Position numbers and translations under genes: made by a program
NCBI GenBank assembly: GCA_041907665.1
Contig: JAYRGW010000010.1
Location: forward strand, 12,051 to 76,050
From: JAAYUD01 sp041907665
Lineage (GTDB): Bacteria > Bacteroidota > Bacteroidia > Bacteroidales > Bacteroidaceae
DNA: 64,000 bases
Reading direction: 5' to 3'
Notes under the pieces: generated by a model
What the model saw: only the letters and a program-made list of their open reading frames with translations
What the model was told of the DNA's origin: nothing
Databases searched by the model: none
Shown: positions 37,026 through 45,456 of the stretch, piece after piece
How positions within the stretch are numbered: position 1 is the stretch's first letter
How the letters are laid out: each line of letters opens with the position of its first letter

Positions 37026-38378
37026 TTAATTCATTTCTGCCCGAAGCATATCCAAACCTTCTCTCACTATCCGTTGGAGTTCCATCTTCGAAGAACAAAC
37101 AAACTCACAAAGGGCAAAATCTTCGGGAGCCACTTCGTATATACCGAGTGCCTCCATCCTGTCTATATCGCCGGCAAGAATTGCCTTTATCAAATATTCG
37201 GGCAAAATATCCATCGGAAGTACCTTCGTATATTCGTCGGACATGATCATGTGACGTTGCCCGCCTTTAATGCGTGCATCAAGCGCATACCGTTTTTTCT
37301 TACCCAACAACCAGCTGAAATACGAACGATTCATACTGAAATCATTCAAACGCGGAGCTATCCACCCAAACTCTTCATGTATTTCGTCGCCTTCGGGTAT
37401 CACCGTCAATTGACTGTCGTAAGCGCCAAGATAACCATCGGCCGTTATTTTCCGTCCGGTCAATACATTTCCGCTAATGTAGCGCAAGTCTTTCCCTGTA
37501 GTTACTCTACCTTCAAACACGTTGGTCAATTGCGCACCAAGTTGCAGACGTACGTATGCAGGATGCACCACTTCCGATCCGGTAAGAGCTACCGGATGAA
37601 CAAAATCTATATGACCCTCCAAAAAGAAACGTCCCAAATAGATCACCGATTGGGCTGAAAGAGTCCACACCACTTCACCTTTATTCACAGGAGCAATATG
37701 GTTTATCTGAACACCTACATTACCCGCCGGATGAGGTCCTTCGAACACCGAGACAGTCACATTTCGAGCTTCCGTCAAGGCAGTAGCCGATTGGGTTGAA
37801 TCTATATTCAAATATGTTTTAGCGATTTTCGACAATGCGGTAAGTCCTGTTTGAAAAGCTTCTTCTTCTCCTTTCAAAACAAACTCAAAATCGGGAGCCA
37901 ACGGGTTGGTATCGAAGGTCGAAACAAAAACAGCTCTAGGTTCTGCCTCCGGACACGATACGATATCATAAGGTCTTTGTCGGACGAAAGCCATAAGGCC
38001 CGATTCTGCCATCAAATTCTTTATTTCGCCTACAGATAAAGCCTCAACATCCTTGCTTCCGAAATCAATATATTCTTGCGTTTTGGAAGCGACAACCGAT
38101 ATAGAAAGTATTTTCCGACGTGCACCACGTTCTATTTGATTCACAGTGCCGCTCACCGGCGAAACGAATTTCACTTCAGGATGATTCTTATCTACAAACA
38201 ATGCACTGCCTGCCTTTACATAATCCTGTTCTTTGACAACCATCTTCGGAGTTATACCGACATAATCATCCGCAACAAGCGCGTAACGCTCAGAATCTTC
38301 AACGTCAAAGAATTCTTCGGCGGCAACACCTTTCAATTTTATGTCAAGGCCTTTTGTTAATCGAATAACATTTGCCAT
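37026..38378 (-). CDS. nqrA: Na+-translocating NADH:quinone reductase subunit A
   Basis: A 450-residue peripheral cytoplasmic subunit, the first of the nqrABCDEF operon. It binds quinone weakly and is homologous to part of the RnfC/Nqo1 family but without FMN or Fe-S ligands. Clear signs are the start VIRLTKGLDIKLKG, FVSPVSGTVNQIERGARR, and GPHPAGNVGVQINHIAPVNKG. The operon faces away from the type II NADH dehydrogenase gene across 165 bases; its -7 box is at 38401-38408. Confidence 0.96.
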   Translation of the reverse strand: MANVIRLTKGLDIKLKGVAAEEFFDVEDSERYALVADDYVGITPKMVVKEQDYVKAGSALFVDKNHPEVKFVSPVSGTVNQIERGARRKILSISVVASKTQEYIDFGSKDVEALSVGEIKNLMAESGLMAFVRQRPYDIVSCPEAEPRAVFVSTFDTNPLAPDFEFVLKGEEEAFQTGLTALSKIAKTYLNIDSTQSATALTEARNVTVSVFEGPHPAGNVGVQINHIAPVNKGEVVWTLSAQSVIYLGRFFLEGHIDFVHPVALTGSEVVHPAYVRLQLGAQLTNVFEGRVTTGKDLRYISGNVLTGRKITADGYLGAYDSQLTVIPEGDEIHEEFGWIAPRLNDFSMNRSYFSWLLGKKKRYALDARIKGGQRHMIMSDEYTKVLPMDILPEYLIKAILAGDIDRMEALGIYEVAPEDFALCEFVCSSKMELQRIVREGLDMLRAEMN

Positions 38379-38400
38379 AGTGATAGTATAAACATTAGTG

Positions 38401-38408
38401 CAAAAATA
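38401..38408 (-). promoter_or_regulatory. -7 promoter box of the nqr operon
   Basis: Reverse-strand TATTTTTG (plus CAAAAATA), 22 bases before the nqrA start codon. A TTTG further up is too distant (30 bases) to be a standard -33 box. Confidence 0.55.
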
Positions 38409-38504
38409 GTAAATAAATTCTTAGATTGAGAATTTAAACAAAGAAATATGCCCTCCAGGTATTTATTTTCCATTTAAATTGTTTATTACTTTTAAAAAAA
38501 AATG

Positions 38505-38512
38505 TATTTTTG
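38505..38512 (+). promoter_or_regulatory. -7 promoter box of the type II NADH dehydrogenase gene
   Basis: TATTTTTG, 31 bases before the ATG at 38544. The two divergent -7 boxes are about 100 bases apart, so one regulator could act on both. Confidence 0.55.
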
Positions 38513-38543
38513 TAACTCCAAACAGACTAAAAGGTAAAAAGAT

Positions 38544-39917
38544 ATGAGTTTAAACATTGAAAAAAGCGACAAGAAGCGGGTAATTATCGTAGGTGGCGGA
38601 TTCGGAGGCCTTCAATTGGCAAAAAGACTCAAGAAATCCGGTTTGCAAGTGGTGTTGATGGATAAAAACAACTATCACCAATTTCCTCCCTTAATATACC
38701 AAGTTGCTTCCGCGGGTATGGAGCCGAGTTCTATCTCGTTTCCTTTCCGCAAAATATTTCAACGTACCCGAAACTTCTATTTCCGTATGGCAGAAGTGAG
38801 AGCGGTATTTCCCGAAAAGAAGATCATCCAAACTTCGATCGGAAAGGCAGAGTACGACTATTTGGTCTTCGCTGCCGGTACCACAACAAACTTCTTCGGC
38901 AATAAACATATAGAAGAGAACGCCATCCCCATGAAAAATGTATCCGAAGCAATGGGGCTACAAAACGCTATTCTATCCAATTTGGAGCGTTCTATCACAT
39001 GTGCTACCAACTTAGAACGCCAAGAATTGCTCAATGTTGTAATCGTTGGTGGTGGTGCTACGGGCGTAGAAGTATCGGGTGTGCTCTCCGAAATGAAAAA
39101 ATTCATTCTTCCTCACGACTATCCAGATTTGGACAAAAGCATGATGAATATTTACCTCATAGAAGCCAGCAACCGATTGCTTTCGGGCATGTCACCCGAA
39201 TCGTCGACCAAAGCCGAAGAGTTTCTGCGTCGCATGGGCGTAAATATTCTACTCAATAAAAAAGTCGTAGACTATAAAAACAATAAAGTGGTGCTCGAAG
39301 ACGGTAGCGAAATTGCCACCCGCACCTTTATATGGGTCAGTGGTGTTGCCGGTGTTACCATCAACAATATAGATCGCTCATTTTTCGGACGAGGCAACCG
39401 TATCAAAGTAGACGAATTCAATCGGGTACCGGGTATGGAAGATGTTTTCGCTATTGGCGATCAATGCATCCAAACAACCGACAAAGACTACCCGAAAGGA
39501 CATCCGCAATTGGCTCAAGTTGCTATTCAACAAGGCAAACTGTTGGCCAAGAATCTATACAGGCTCGAGAAAGGCAAAAAAATGCAGCCGTTCCACTATC
39601 GCAATCTTGGTTCGATGGCTACAGTAGGTAGAAACAAGGCCGTAGCCGAATTCAGCAAATTAAAGATTCAAGGGTGGTTTGCTTGGTTCTTGTGGCTGGT
39701 TGTCCACTTGCGTTCCATCTTAGGCGTGCGCAACAAAGTGATTGTTTTCCTCAACTGGATATGGAATTACTTCAACTACAACCAGTCGCTCCGCATGATC
39801 TTCTCGCCCAAGAAGGCTAAAGTAGTAGCCGAACGCGAAGCACTCGAAGCTGTTACCCACTGGGGAGAAGACTTGATAGAAGAAGAGCACGACAAAGAGC
39901 ATTCCAACGTAGAATAA
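38544..39917 (+). CDS. Type II NADH:quinone oxidoreductase (NDH-2)
   Basis: A 457-residue FAD enzyme of the two-dinucleotide-binding-domain family. FAD loop VIIVGGGFGGLQLAKRL (about 14-30), NADH loop VVIVGGGATGVEVSGVL (about 168-184), and the second FAD motif DVFAIGDQC are intact. The C-terminus (GWFAWFLWLVVHL, then NWIWNYFNYNQSLRMIF) is the amphipathic membrane anchor typical of NDH-2. It passes NADH electrons to quinone without pumping ions. It is divergent from the Na+-pumping nqr operon, so the locus holds both coupled and uncoupled NADH oxidases. The GNAT gene follows after 26 bases. Confidence 0.93.
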   Translation: MSLNIEKSDKKRVIIVGGGFGGLQLAKRLKKSGLQVVLMDKNNYHQFPPLIYQVASAGMEPSSISFPFRKIFQRTRNFYFRMAEVRAVFPEKKIIQTSIGKAEYDYLVFAAGTTTNFFGNKHIEENAIPMKNVSEAMGLQNAILSNLERSITCATNLERQELLNVVIVGGGATGVEVSGVLSEMKKFILPHDYPDLDKSMMNIYLIEASNRLLSGMSPESSTKAEEFLRRMGVNILLNKKVVDYKNNKVVLEDGSEIATRTFIWVSGVAGVTINNIDRSFFGRGNRIKVDEFNRVPGMEDVFAIGDQCIQTTDKDYPKGHPQLAQVAIQQGKLLAKNLYRLEKGKKMQPFHYRNLGSMATVGRNKAVAEFSKLKIQGWFAWFLWLVVHLRSILGVRNKVIVFLNWIWNYFNYNQSLRMIFSPKKAKVVAEREALEAVTHWGEDLIEEEHDKEHSNVE

Positions 39918-39943
39918 CCTATCTTCATTCTACTCTTCTGATT

Positions 39944-40486
39944 ATGCATCAAAGTGCTCCTTATTCTACGTCAGAAAGCCAATACGAATTCCGTCGTACT
40001 ACAATGGCCGACAGAGAACGTGTCATGCAGATTATCGATCAAGCCAAAGCCCAGATGAAACGTCTGGGCAGCCATCAATGGCAAGAAGGATACCCTGCAA
40101 TGTACGACATTGTAGCCGACATCGATCGGCAAACGGCGTATGTACTATGCCTCGATCAGGCGATCATTGCTTATGCTTCTATCTCTTTCGACGGCGAACC
40201 GGCCTACAACGATTTAAACGGTCAGTGGTTGAGCGATCAAAAATATGTGGTCGTTCACCGCTTGGCAGTTGCCGACGAAATGAAAAACCGTGGAGTAGCA
40301 ACCTACTTTTTCCACCGCATTGAACAATATGCCTTGGCGGCCCATGTGCATAGCTTCCGTGTCGATACTAATTTTGATAACCATTACCTTTTGAGTCTTC
40401 TTCGGAAAACAGGATTCGTAGAATGTGGCGAAGTCTTTTACGACAGAGGACGTGGTAGTCGAAAAGCATTCGAAAAATTATTTTAA
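39944..40486 (+). CDS. GNAT-family N-acetyltransferase
   Basis: A 180-residue cytosolic acetyltransferase. The acetyl-CoA loop is visible as VVHRLAVADEMKNRGVATYFF (residues about 104-124), preceded by the N-terminal strand EFRRTTMADRERVMQIIDQAK and followed by LRKTGFVECGE. The substrate is not predictable. It lies 26 bases after the NDH-2 gene and is probably co-transcribed. Confidence 0.88.
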   Translation: MHQSAPYSTSESQYEFRRTTMADRERVMQIIDQAKAQMKRLGSHQWQEGYPAMYDIVADIDRQTAYVLCLDQAIIAYASISFDGEPAYNDLNGQWLSDQKYVVVHRLAVADEMKNRGVATYFFHRIEQYALAAHVHSFRVDTNFDNHYLLSLLRKTGFVECGEVFYDRGRGSRKAFEKLF

Positions 40487-40574
40487 GCGACTCTCTTTAT
40501 CAAATAGCGATAGTTGTACGAGGTTAAGCAATATTAAAATAGCAGAAGCCTGTATCAGAGACAGAAAATAGTTG

Positions 40575-40582
40575 TAATTTTG
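40575..40582 (+). promoter_or_regulatory. -7 promoter box before the small lipoprotein gene
   Basis: TAATTTTG fits TAnnTTTG. It ends 3 bases before the first ATG (40586), which implies either a leaderless transcript or a start slightly downstream. Confidence 0.5.
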
Positions 40583-40585
40583 CAC

Positions 40586-40939
40586 ATGATGCATATCTCT
40601 CGATCGACAAACAATAAGTATCTGGCTATTATCATGATAGCGCTATTGGCTCTCTCTTGTCCTATGAAGAGAGAAATAAAGCAATGGCTCCAGATTGATA
40701 CCCCTCAACAGACAATGAAATCAAGTTGTCCGAGGACTTGCTATACCAATTCAAACGATAATATCTCAAGTCACTTTGTCAGGAAACAGAAAGAGGTAAA
40801 AACATTATTTCCTTTTAGTCTTTTTGCAAAGTGTATCGACAAGTTGACATTGCCAAACAATGTCGACATACACCGTTTTTCTATTTCCCAAAGACAGAAG
40901 ATACCATCCTTTTTGTTCTTCCGAAAACTCTTGATTTAA
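40586..40939 (+). CDS. Small lipoprotein-like protein upstream of dsrE-doxDA
   Basis: A protein of about 117 residues with a basic start, a hydrophobic stretch and a lipobox-like LLALSC, followed by PMKREIKQWLQI. I remember similar short proteins (signal, SCPxKREIKQ) in other Bacteroidota but no function. Four further cysteines occur (SSCPRTCYTN, AKCIDK). The start is uncertain: the -7 box nearly touches the ATG at 40586, and an upstream TTG is inside that box. It precedes the DsrE gene by 126 bases on the same strand. Confidence 0.55.
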   Translation: MMHISRSTNNKYLAIIMIALLALSCPMKREIKQWLQIDTPQQTMKSSCPRTCYTNSNDNISSHFVRKQKEVKTLFPFSLFAKCIDKLTLPNNVDIHRFSISQRQKIPSFLFFRKLLI

Positions 40940-41065
40940 ATAAATACTTTTCATTTAGATAAGCTGTTGACACAAAGCAAACTCCTCTCATTTTAACAAC
41001 TAGAGTAGAGTTGCATCTTCGTGCCAACAAGAATATTTCATATTAATTCAATAAAGACATAGAAA

Positions 41066-41509
41066 ATGAAAAAGTATATTACAGCATTATTGTTCATCTC
41101 ATTTATAATGGGAACAACAAATATTAGTGCACAGACAGCCGAAGAAATCAATCATGTTGAACAATCAATCAAAAGCAATGGGAAGTATGCATTGTTAGTA
41201 ATGAATCCGAAGCATTTAAAGGTCGCTATCATGACTGGTGAAAGATTTAAAGATAAAAGTAAAAAGATAGGTTTTCAGATAGTGACATGCGGAGAAGTCG
41301 TAAAAGAAATCTCTACCAACCAAGAGCTGAAAAAGACTGTTATCGAAGCTGTACAAAAGTATGGACTGAAAATAGTCGTCTGTGGTCTGACTGTTAAGCA
41401 ACTGAATATAGACAAAACACTTCTTCCTGCCGAAACACCGATTGTAAATAATGGCATCGTTTATATGTTTGGACTGGAGGAGTTAGGTTACAAATCGATA
41501 AGCATATAA
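41066..41509 (+). CDS. Secreted DsrE-family protein
   Basis: A 147-residue protein with a type I signal peptide (cleavage after ISAQ, about residue 23). The mature part is a DsrE/DsrF-like fold: YALLVMNPKHLKVAI, then C75 in QIVTCGEVVKEI and C106 in KIVVCGLTVKQLNI, and VNNGIVYMFGLEELGY near the end. Cytosolic DsrE proteins carry sulfur as persulfide on such a cysteine; here the protein is exported. The adjacent DoxDA gene (12 bases downstream) makes a role in extracytoplasmic reduced-sulfur handling plausible. Confidence 0.85.
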   Translation: MKKYITALLFISFIMGTTNISAQTAEEINHVEQSIKSNGKYALLVMNPKHLKVAIMTGERFKDKSKKIGFQIVTCGEVVKEISTNQELKKTVIEAVQKYGLKIVVCGLTVKQLNIDKTLLPAETPIVNNGIVYMFGLEELGYKSISI

Positions 41510-41521
41510 TACAGACTAAAG

Positions 41522-42538
41522 ATGAATAGCAAAAATTATCAGTTGCCGCTGCAGGTCGGTGCCAGCGGACTTCTTAGTTTGTCAATGCGGTGGGTGATCG
41601 GCTGGACCTACTTCTCCGCATTTTGGCGCAGAGTTGTTTTGGAGAATAAACTAGACCCTAACATAGCAGGCTACGTGGGAGAGAAATTCAATCACTTCCT
41701 TCCCAATGCACTAGGTATAAAACCCCTTATTGAATATCTGGTAATGAATCCCCATGATTTGCAACTTGCCATGATTCTGTTTACGATAGTCGAGGCTATT
41801 GTAGGTTTGTTTATGATACTCGGATTGTTCACCCGATTAATGAGTGTCGGTGTGTTTGGACTTGCCTTCGGTATCCTTTTAGGTTCCGGATGGTTGGGCA
41901 CGACATGCCTTGATGAGTGGCAAATCGGAATTTTAGGATTGGCTGGCGGTTTCACACTATTCTTAACAGGTAGCGATGTGTATTCGCTCGATCATTATTT
42001 TATGCAACGAAAGCGCAAATTCACTTCTACCGGTTGGTTTAGATGGATTGGTTCCGGTCCATTGCCGTTGAAATATATGAAAACATTTATATTGTCTTTT
42101 TCATTATTCATTTTCGGCATAGCCCTATTTACGAATCAATCCTTCCATGGCGGAGTATGGGGAACTTTGCACAATAAATCAGTTAAGCCCAAAATCGAAA
42201 TATCCAATGTACGGCTCAACAGTTCCGATCTTACATTCCAAGTGTATCGAACGGAAGGTGTAGACGTATACGGATCGTTCTTGATAGGTATACAAATAAT
42301 CGGCTCGAATGGGCAAATTATCAAATCATGGAATACCGATGAACTTTCAGCGTTTCCTCTTGGAAGAATAAAAAACAAGTACGTTACGAAAGTAAAACCA
42401 GGCAAACATAGTTTGATAATACCTTTGGGCGCAAAAGCCGACCTAGCTATCGACATCAAGGGCTTGCATCTTAGCAACAACGATACGTTGAAATTGATAG
42501 ATATCAGTGGAATAGAATGGACGGCTAAGATACCATGA
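41522..42538 (+). CDS. DoxD-DoxA fusion (thiosulfate:quinone oxidoreductase-like)
   Basis: A 338-residue protein. The N-terminal 160 residues are a DoxX/DoxD membrane domain with four helices (MRWVIGWTYFSAFWRRV, VEAIVGLFMILGLFTRLMSV, CLDEWQIGILGLAGGFTLFL). After another helix (about 183-203) comes an extracytoplasmic DoxA-like beta domain (about 215-338, SVKPKIEISNVRLNSSDLTF, SGIEWTAKIP at the end). DoxD and DoxA are separate subunits of archaeal TQO; here they are fused. TQO oxidises thiosulfate to tetrathionate with quinone as acceptor. Activity in this organism is inferred from the fold only. Confidence 0.87.
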   Translation: MNSKNYQLPLQVGASGLLSLSMRWVIGWTYFSAFWRRVVLENKLDPNIAGYVGEKFNHFLPNALGIKPLIEYLVMNPHDLQLAMILFTIVEAIVGLFMILGLFTRLMSVGVFGLAFGILLGSGWLGTTCLDEWQIGILGLAGGFTLFLTGSDVYSLDHYFMQRKRKFTSTGWFRWIGSGPLPLKYMKTFILSFSLFIFGIALFTNQSFHGGVWGTLHNKSVKPKIEISNVRLNSSDLTFQVYRTEGVDVYGSFLIGIQIIGSNGQIIKSWNTDELSAFPLGRIKNKYVTKVKPGKHSLIIPLGAKADLAIDIKGLHLSNNDTLKLIDISGIEWTAKIP

Positions 42539-42585
42539 ATTGTGTATTACAGGTTTGCAATTTTAAATGTATTTGATCACACAAA

Positions 42586-42639
42586 AGATTTCACCCTTTC
42601 GGCTCTTAACCAATATGGAGTCGTGAGGGGGTGAAATCT
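42586..42639. terminator. Convergent hairpin between doxDA and the 73-residue gene
   Basis: AGATTTCACCC (42586-42596) and GGGTGAAATCT (42629-42639) form a perfect 11-bp inverted repeat with a 32-base loop. It lacks a run of T and touches the neighbouring stop codon, so its role as a two-way terminator is likely but not certain. Confidence 0.45.
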
Positions 42640-42859
42640 ATTCCATAAAATCCATCATATTTCCCATCTCTATATTTGGCTCAAGATCTTTGAGACCGAT
42701 AGGATAATGTTCTTTTTCGTATGCAATAACAATATCAGACATCGTGGATAATTCAATTGCATTTTTATCTGTGGCAAACGTTTCATCAGTTACAGTGGGC
42801 AAAAGTACCTCCACCCTCTTCAACGCATCCTCATATTGTTTCTTCGTAATCTTATTCAT
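42638..42859 (-). CDS. 73-residue protein resembling the N-terminus of HigA-like antitoxins
   Basis: The first 50 residues (KKQYEDALKRVEVLLPTVTD, then IVIAYEKEHYPIG) resemble the region before the helix-turn-helix in HigA-type antitoxin regulators, as I remember them. The HTH that should follow is missing; the protein ends NIEMGNMMDFME. It could be a truncated antitoxin or an independent short family. No toxin gene is adjacent. It marks the left edge of the accessory island. Confidence 0.55.
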   Translation of the reverse strand: MNKITKKQYEDALKRVEVLLPTVTDETFATDKNAIELSTMSDIVIAYEKEHYPIGLKDLEPNIEMGNMMDFME

Positions 42860-42885
42860 TGCCCATAATAGTTAGAGTTCGGAGA

Positions 42886-43293
42886 TTATACCATCTCCAA
42901 TTTGAAATATCTTTTTCTGATGATCCATATTCTCAGCAACCAAATGGCGAAGAAGCCATTGCTTACAATTTCATAAATACCACCCCATGGCGCTGGGATC
43001 GTAATGAATCTCTTTATAAGCCACAGAACAAGGTCCAAGTTGAACAGCCAGTTCCAAAACTTCTCCCGATCGGAGAAAACAACCTTCTTGCATTCTTCAT
43101 CGCCAATCCGAACGGCAATCGTACTCTCAATAAACTTATAAGCACTTCGTACAGTGATCTCATAATTGCCTGCCGGCAATTGTATATTTACAGGCTTACC
43201 TTTCATCAGTCCCAGCAGTTGCCCGTCTATAACCAGGTAATGAGGAAGATTGACTAGGTGTTTCCGCTTAGAAGATATTGTGAGAAGTGACAT
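42886..43293 (-). CDS. Hypothetical membrane-anchored protein
   Basis: A 135-residue protein of unknown function. The first 75 residues look like a small beta domain of PEGA type (HYLVIDGQLLGLMKGKPVNI, LPAGNYEITVRSAYKF). The last 50 residues contain one or two hydrophobic segments (FWNWLFNLDLVLWLIKRF and IVSNGFFAIWLLRIWII) and a basic end. No signal peptide. It is 27 bases upstream of the 73-residue gene on the same strand. Confidence 0.6.
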   Translation of the reverse strand: MSLLTISSKRKHLVNLPHYLVIDGQLLGLMKGKPVNIQLPAGNYEITVRSAYKFIESTIAVRIGDEECKKVVFSDREKFWNWLFNLDLVLWLIKRFITIPAPWGGIYEIVSNGFFAIWLLRIWIIRKRYFKLEMV

Positions 43294-43372
43294 TGTTGTT
43301 TCTATTTAAAGGATCAATAAATGCTATTTTATTTTGAAAGTTCATCATTTTAAATTGCCATATTATTTAGAT

Positions 43373-43420
43373 TATCTCTGCGATACCCCTTCGAAAACCG
43401 AACGAAGCACCCCAGAGATA
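43373..43420. other. Nested hairpin downstream of the Cys-rich gene
   Basis: TATCTCTG (43373-43380) pairs with CAGAGATA (43413-43420); inside, CTTCG (43389-43393) pairs with CGAAG (43403-43407). It lies 8 bases past the stop of the gene at 43428 and could be its 3' end structure. Confidence 0.5.
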
Positions 43421-43427
43421 TAAAAGT

Positions 43428-43634
43428 TTACTTCGTGTGGCACGGATAGCAACAATAGCAGCAACCGTCTACATCCGAATAATGTTTCCTTGCTTCTTCC
43501 AAAGCTTCTTTACAATTAGAAAAAGAACCAAGATAAATACGATTATCTTCTTCTGGAAGGTAACTACAGGAACCAGTGTGTACCTCATGCTCTCCTGTAG
43601 CTTGAGCATGCTTGTTTACATAATAGCGTTCCAT
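43428..43634 (-). CDS. Small Cys-rich hypothetical protein
   Basis: A 68-residue protein of a small family I remember from many bacteria: start MERYYVNKHAQ, GEHEVHTGSCSYLP, YLGSFSNCKEALEEARKHY, and an end with VDGCCYCCYPCHTK. The clustered cysteines and histidine at the C-terminus suggest a metal site, probably zinc. No known function. It stands alone with its own ATG. Confidence 0.7.
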   Translation of the reverse strand: MERYYVNKHAQATGEHEVHTGSCSYLPEEDNRIYLGSFSNCKEALEEARKHYSDVDGCCYCCYPCHTK

Positions 43635-43734
43635 AACTATTAAATTTAAGTTTCAGCCATCTAGTTATTTTGTTCTCATTCGGCTGGGAGATGAGGATAT
43701 ATATACCTAAATTCTCCAAAAGAAACAGGAGTAC

Positions 43735-44253
43735 CTAAGAATGAGTACCAAATATTGCATCTTTCCATTGTCCCAATATATAAAATGAATTAGCTTGGTT
43801 ACTGGGGCTGGTAGACTGTAATTTTATGCATTCGACCGGTACCTTTATATCCATATCTTGATAATACTGATATGCTTTCTCCCCATTGAAAAGAATCTTT
43901 TTAATATGTGGATGCTCTTTAAGAAATTTTTCTATATCATTGAATATAGGATTTTGTATATTGCTATCTTTATTGCCTTCTCTCTCACAGGATTCTATGA
44001 TGTCCCATAAAGCTATTTTATTTTGTAATAGCAATTGACATCTTTTTTCGTAACTTTGTTCTTCATATGCTTCTTTAAACATAGGCCAATCCTTATCACA
44101 TATTCGAAACATAATATCCCAAAATAAGTTATCTACATTTTTGTAATACTCATTACTCTTAATCGAGTCTTCTCCAGGCATTGTTCCTAATATTAGGATT
44201 TCACTATCTCTGTTTTCGATAGGGGGCATAGATCTTTTTATTTTTTCCATCAT
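43735..44253 (-). CDS. DNA-deoxyinosine glycosylase (UDG superfamily)
   Basis: A 172-residue protein of the uracil-DNA glycosylase superfamily, in the group annotated as DNA-deoxyinosine (hypoxanthine) glycosylase. Motif 1 is ILILGTMPGEDSIKSNEYY, followed by NLFWDIMFRI, the region KIALWDIIESCERE, and the C-terminal loop around IKLQSTSPSNQAN. It should remove deaminated bases from DNA in base excision repair. It may start at 44253 or 44250 (MM). It sits in the accessory island beside an HsdR-like nuclease; whether it is linked to defence is open. Confidence 0.85.
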   Translation of the reverse strand: MMEKIKRSMPPIENRDSEILILGTMPGEDSIKSNEYYKNVDNLFWDIMFRICDKDWPMFKEAYEEQSYEKRCQLLLQNKIALWDIIESCEREGNKDSNIQNPIFNDIEKFLKEHPHIKKILFNGEKAYQYYQDMDIKVPVECIKLQSTSPSNQANSFYILGQWKDAIFGTHS

Positions 44254-44348
44254 TATAGTTGATTTTAAAGGTTTATTGTTTTACAATACTCGTAACAATT
44301 TTCTAAAATATAAAAACGGGTGAATAACCAAAGTAAATATCATTCTTT

Positions 44349-45431
44349 TCATTCTACATATAATTTAGCCTTTTCGACCAACTTATCCGAAAAGTTATAT
44401 ATATCATCTAGAGAATTTAACTTATATCGTTCTTCTTTTTTGTTTTCATCACGAAACGCTATTCGCAGGTTATTTTCATTATTAAAATAAAGTCTGCAAA
44501 TATTTTTCCATGTATTATCTATATTTATAGCAAAATAATCGATGCTATCTTTATATATAATTCTTTCGACGGGAATTATTGTTCGTATTATTGATTTAAC
44601 GATATAGAATCCGTTTAATTCTATTTCAGTAGTTACAATACGGCTATCTCTATTTAAATAATCATCATCTTGGTTTTCTTCTTGATTGCTTTGTTGTGTA
44701 TCTTTAGGTATTTCCGAATTATCCTCTTTGATAGCGGCCTTTAATCTATCTGAGATTAAATCGTTTATACATGAATTAATAGACCTCTTTACTAAATCTG
44801 TAAATTGATCTAATATACTTTGAGTAAACATGCCATCATAAACTTGTTTGCCGAAGTATTTAACAAAATCAGGAGAAGGATTTGCAAATTCATTAATTAT
44901 TACCGCCCTCAATTCCCCTGTGTATTTCAATTCGTTTGCTGAACTTAAAATAGTATCAATATCAAAATAGGATTTATGGAACTTCTTTAATTCCTCTATT
45001 TGATTATCTTTAATATCAAGTAGATTAACTTCTAAAAATGGTTTATTATCCATTTTGTTAGGTTCGGCTAAGTCCGTATAAAATCTATATACAATTCCAT
45101 TTGTCAATATACCAAATTTAGCGTTAGATACATTGAAATACCGTAACAACTGGTTATCATGCAAATTCAAGTCTTGCTGCCAATGTTTACATTCCATTAA
45201 AATGATAGGCTGACCGTCCTTCAAAATAGCATAATCAATCTTTTCTCCTTTTTTTATACCGATATCGCATGTCATTTCGGGTAATACTTCGAGGGGATTA
45301 AACACATCGTAACCTAATGCCTGAATAAATGGCATTATTAAAGCATTCTTAGTGGCTTCTTCGGTAGGTAAATTGTCTTTTAACTTTTCTATTCTACCAG
45401 AAATTTGTAGTATTAAATCTTTAAAGTCCAT
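44349..45431 (-). CDS. HsdR N-terminal-like restriction endonuclease protein
   Basis: A 360-residue protein. The first 165 residues match the type I restriction R-subunit N-terminal nuclease (HSDR_N_2): TEEATKNALIMPFIQALGYD, then the PD-(D/E)xK core with D66 (KIDYAILK) and E80/K82 (ILMECKHW). There is no helicase domain and no hsdM or hsdS nearby. The C-terminal part (about 255-360) is a separate small domain with ELNGFYIVKSIIR and YFAINIDNTWKNICRLYF. Codons are strongly A+T-biased. It follows the ion-channel gene by 25 bases on the same strand. Single-protein nucleases of this type are suspected defence factors. Confidence 0.85.
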   Translation of the reverse strand: MDFKDLILQISGRIEKLKDNLPTEEATKNALIMPFIQALGYDVFNPLEVLPEMTCDIGIKKGEKIDYAILKDGQPIILMECKHWQQDLNLHDNQLLRYFNVSNAKFGILTNGIVYRFYTDLAEPNKMDNKPFLEVNLLDIKDNQIEELKKFHKSYFDIDTILSSANELKYTGELRAVIINEFANPSPDFVKYFGKQVYDGMFTQSILDQFTDLVKRSINSCINDLISDRLKAAIKEDNSEIPKDTQQSNQEENQDDDYLNRDSRIVTTEIELNGFYIVKSIIRTIIPVERIIYKDSIDYFAINIDNTWKNICRLYFNNENNLRIAFRDENKKEERYKLNSLDDIYNFSDKLVEKAKLYVE

Positions 45432-45456
45432 GATGTTATTATTTTAGGTTTAAATA

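Noticed and set aside
36756..37658. 300-residue plus ORF across nqrA and nqrB
   Set aside because: It spans two well-supported reverse genes in antisense and has no domain or promoter.
44349..45431. Complete type I restriction-modification system
   Set aside because: Only the R-subunit N-terminal nuclease domain is present; no helicase domain, hsdM or hsdS in the neighbourhood.
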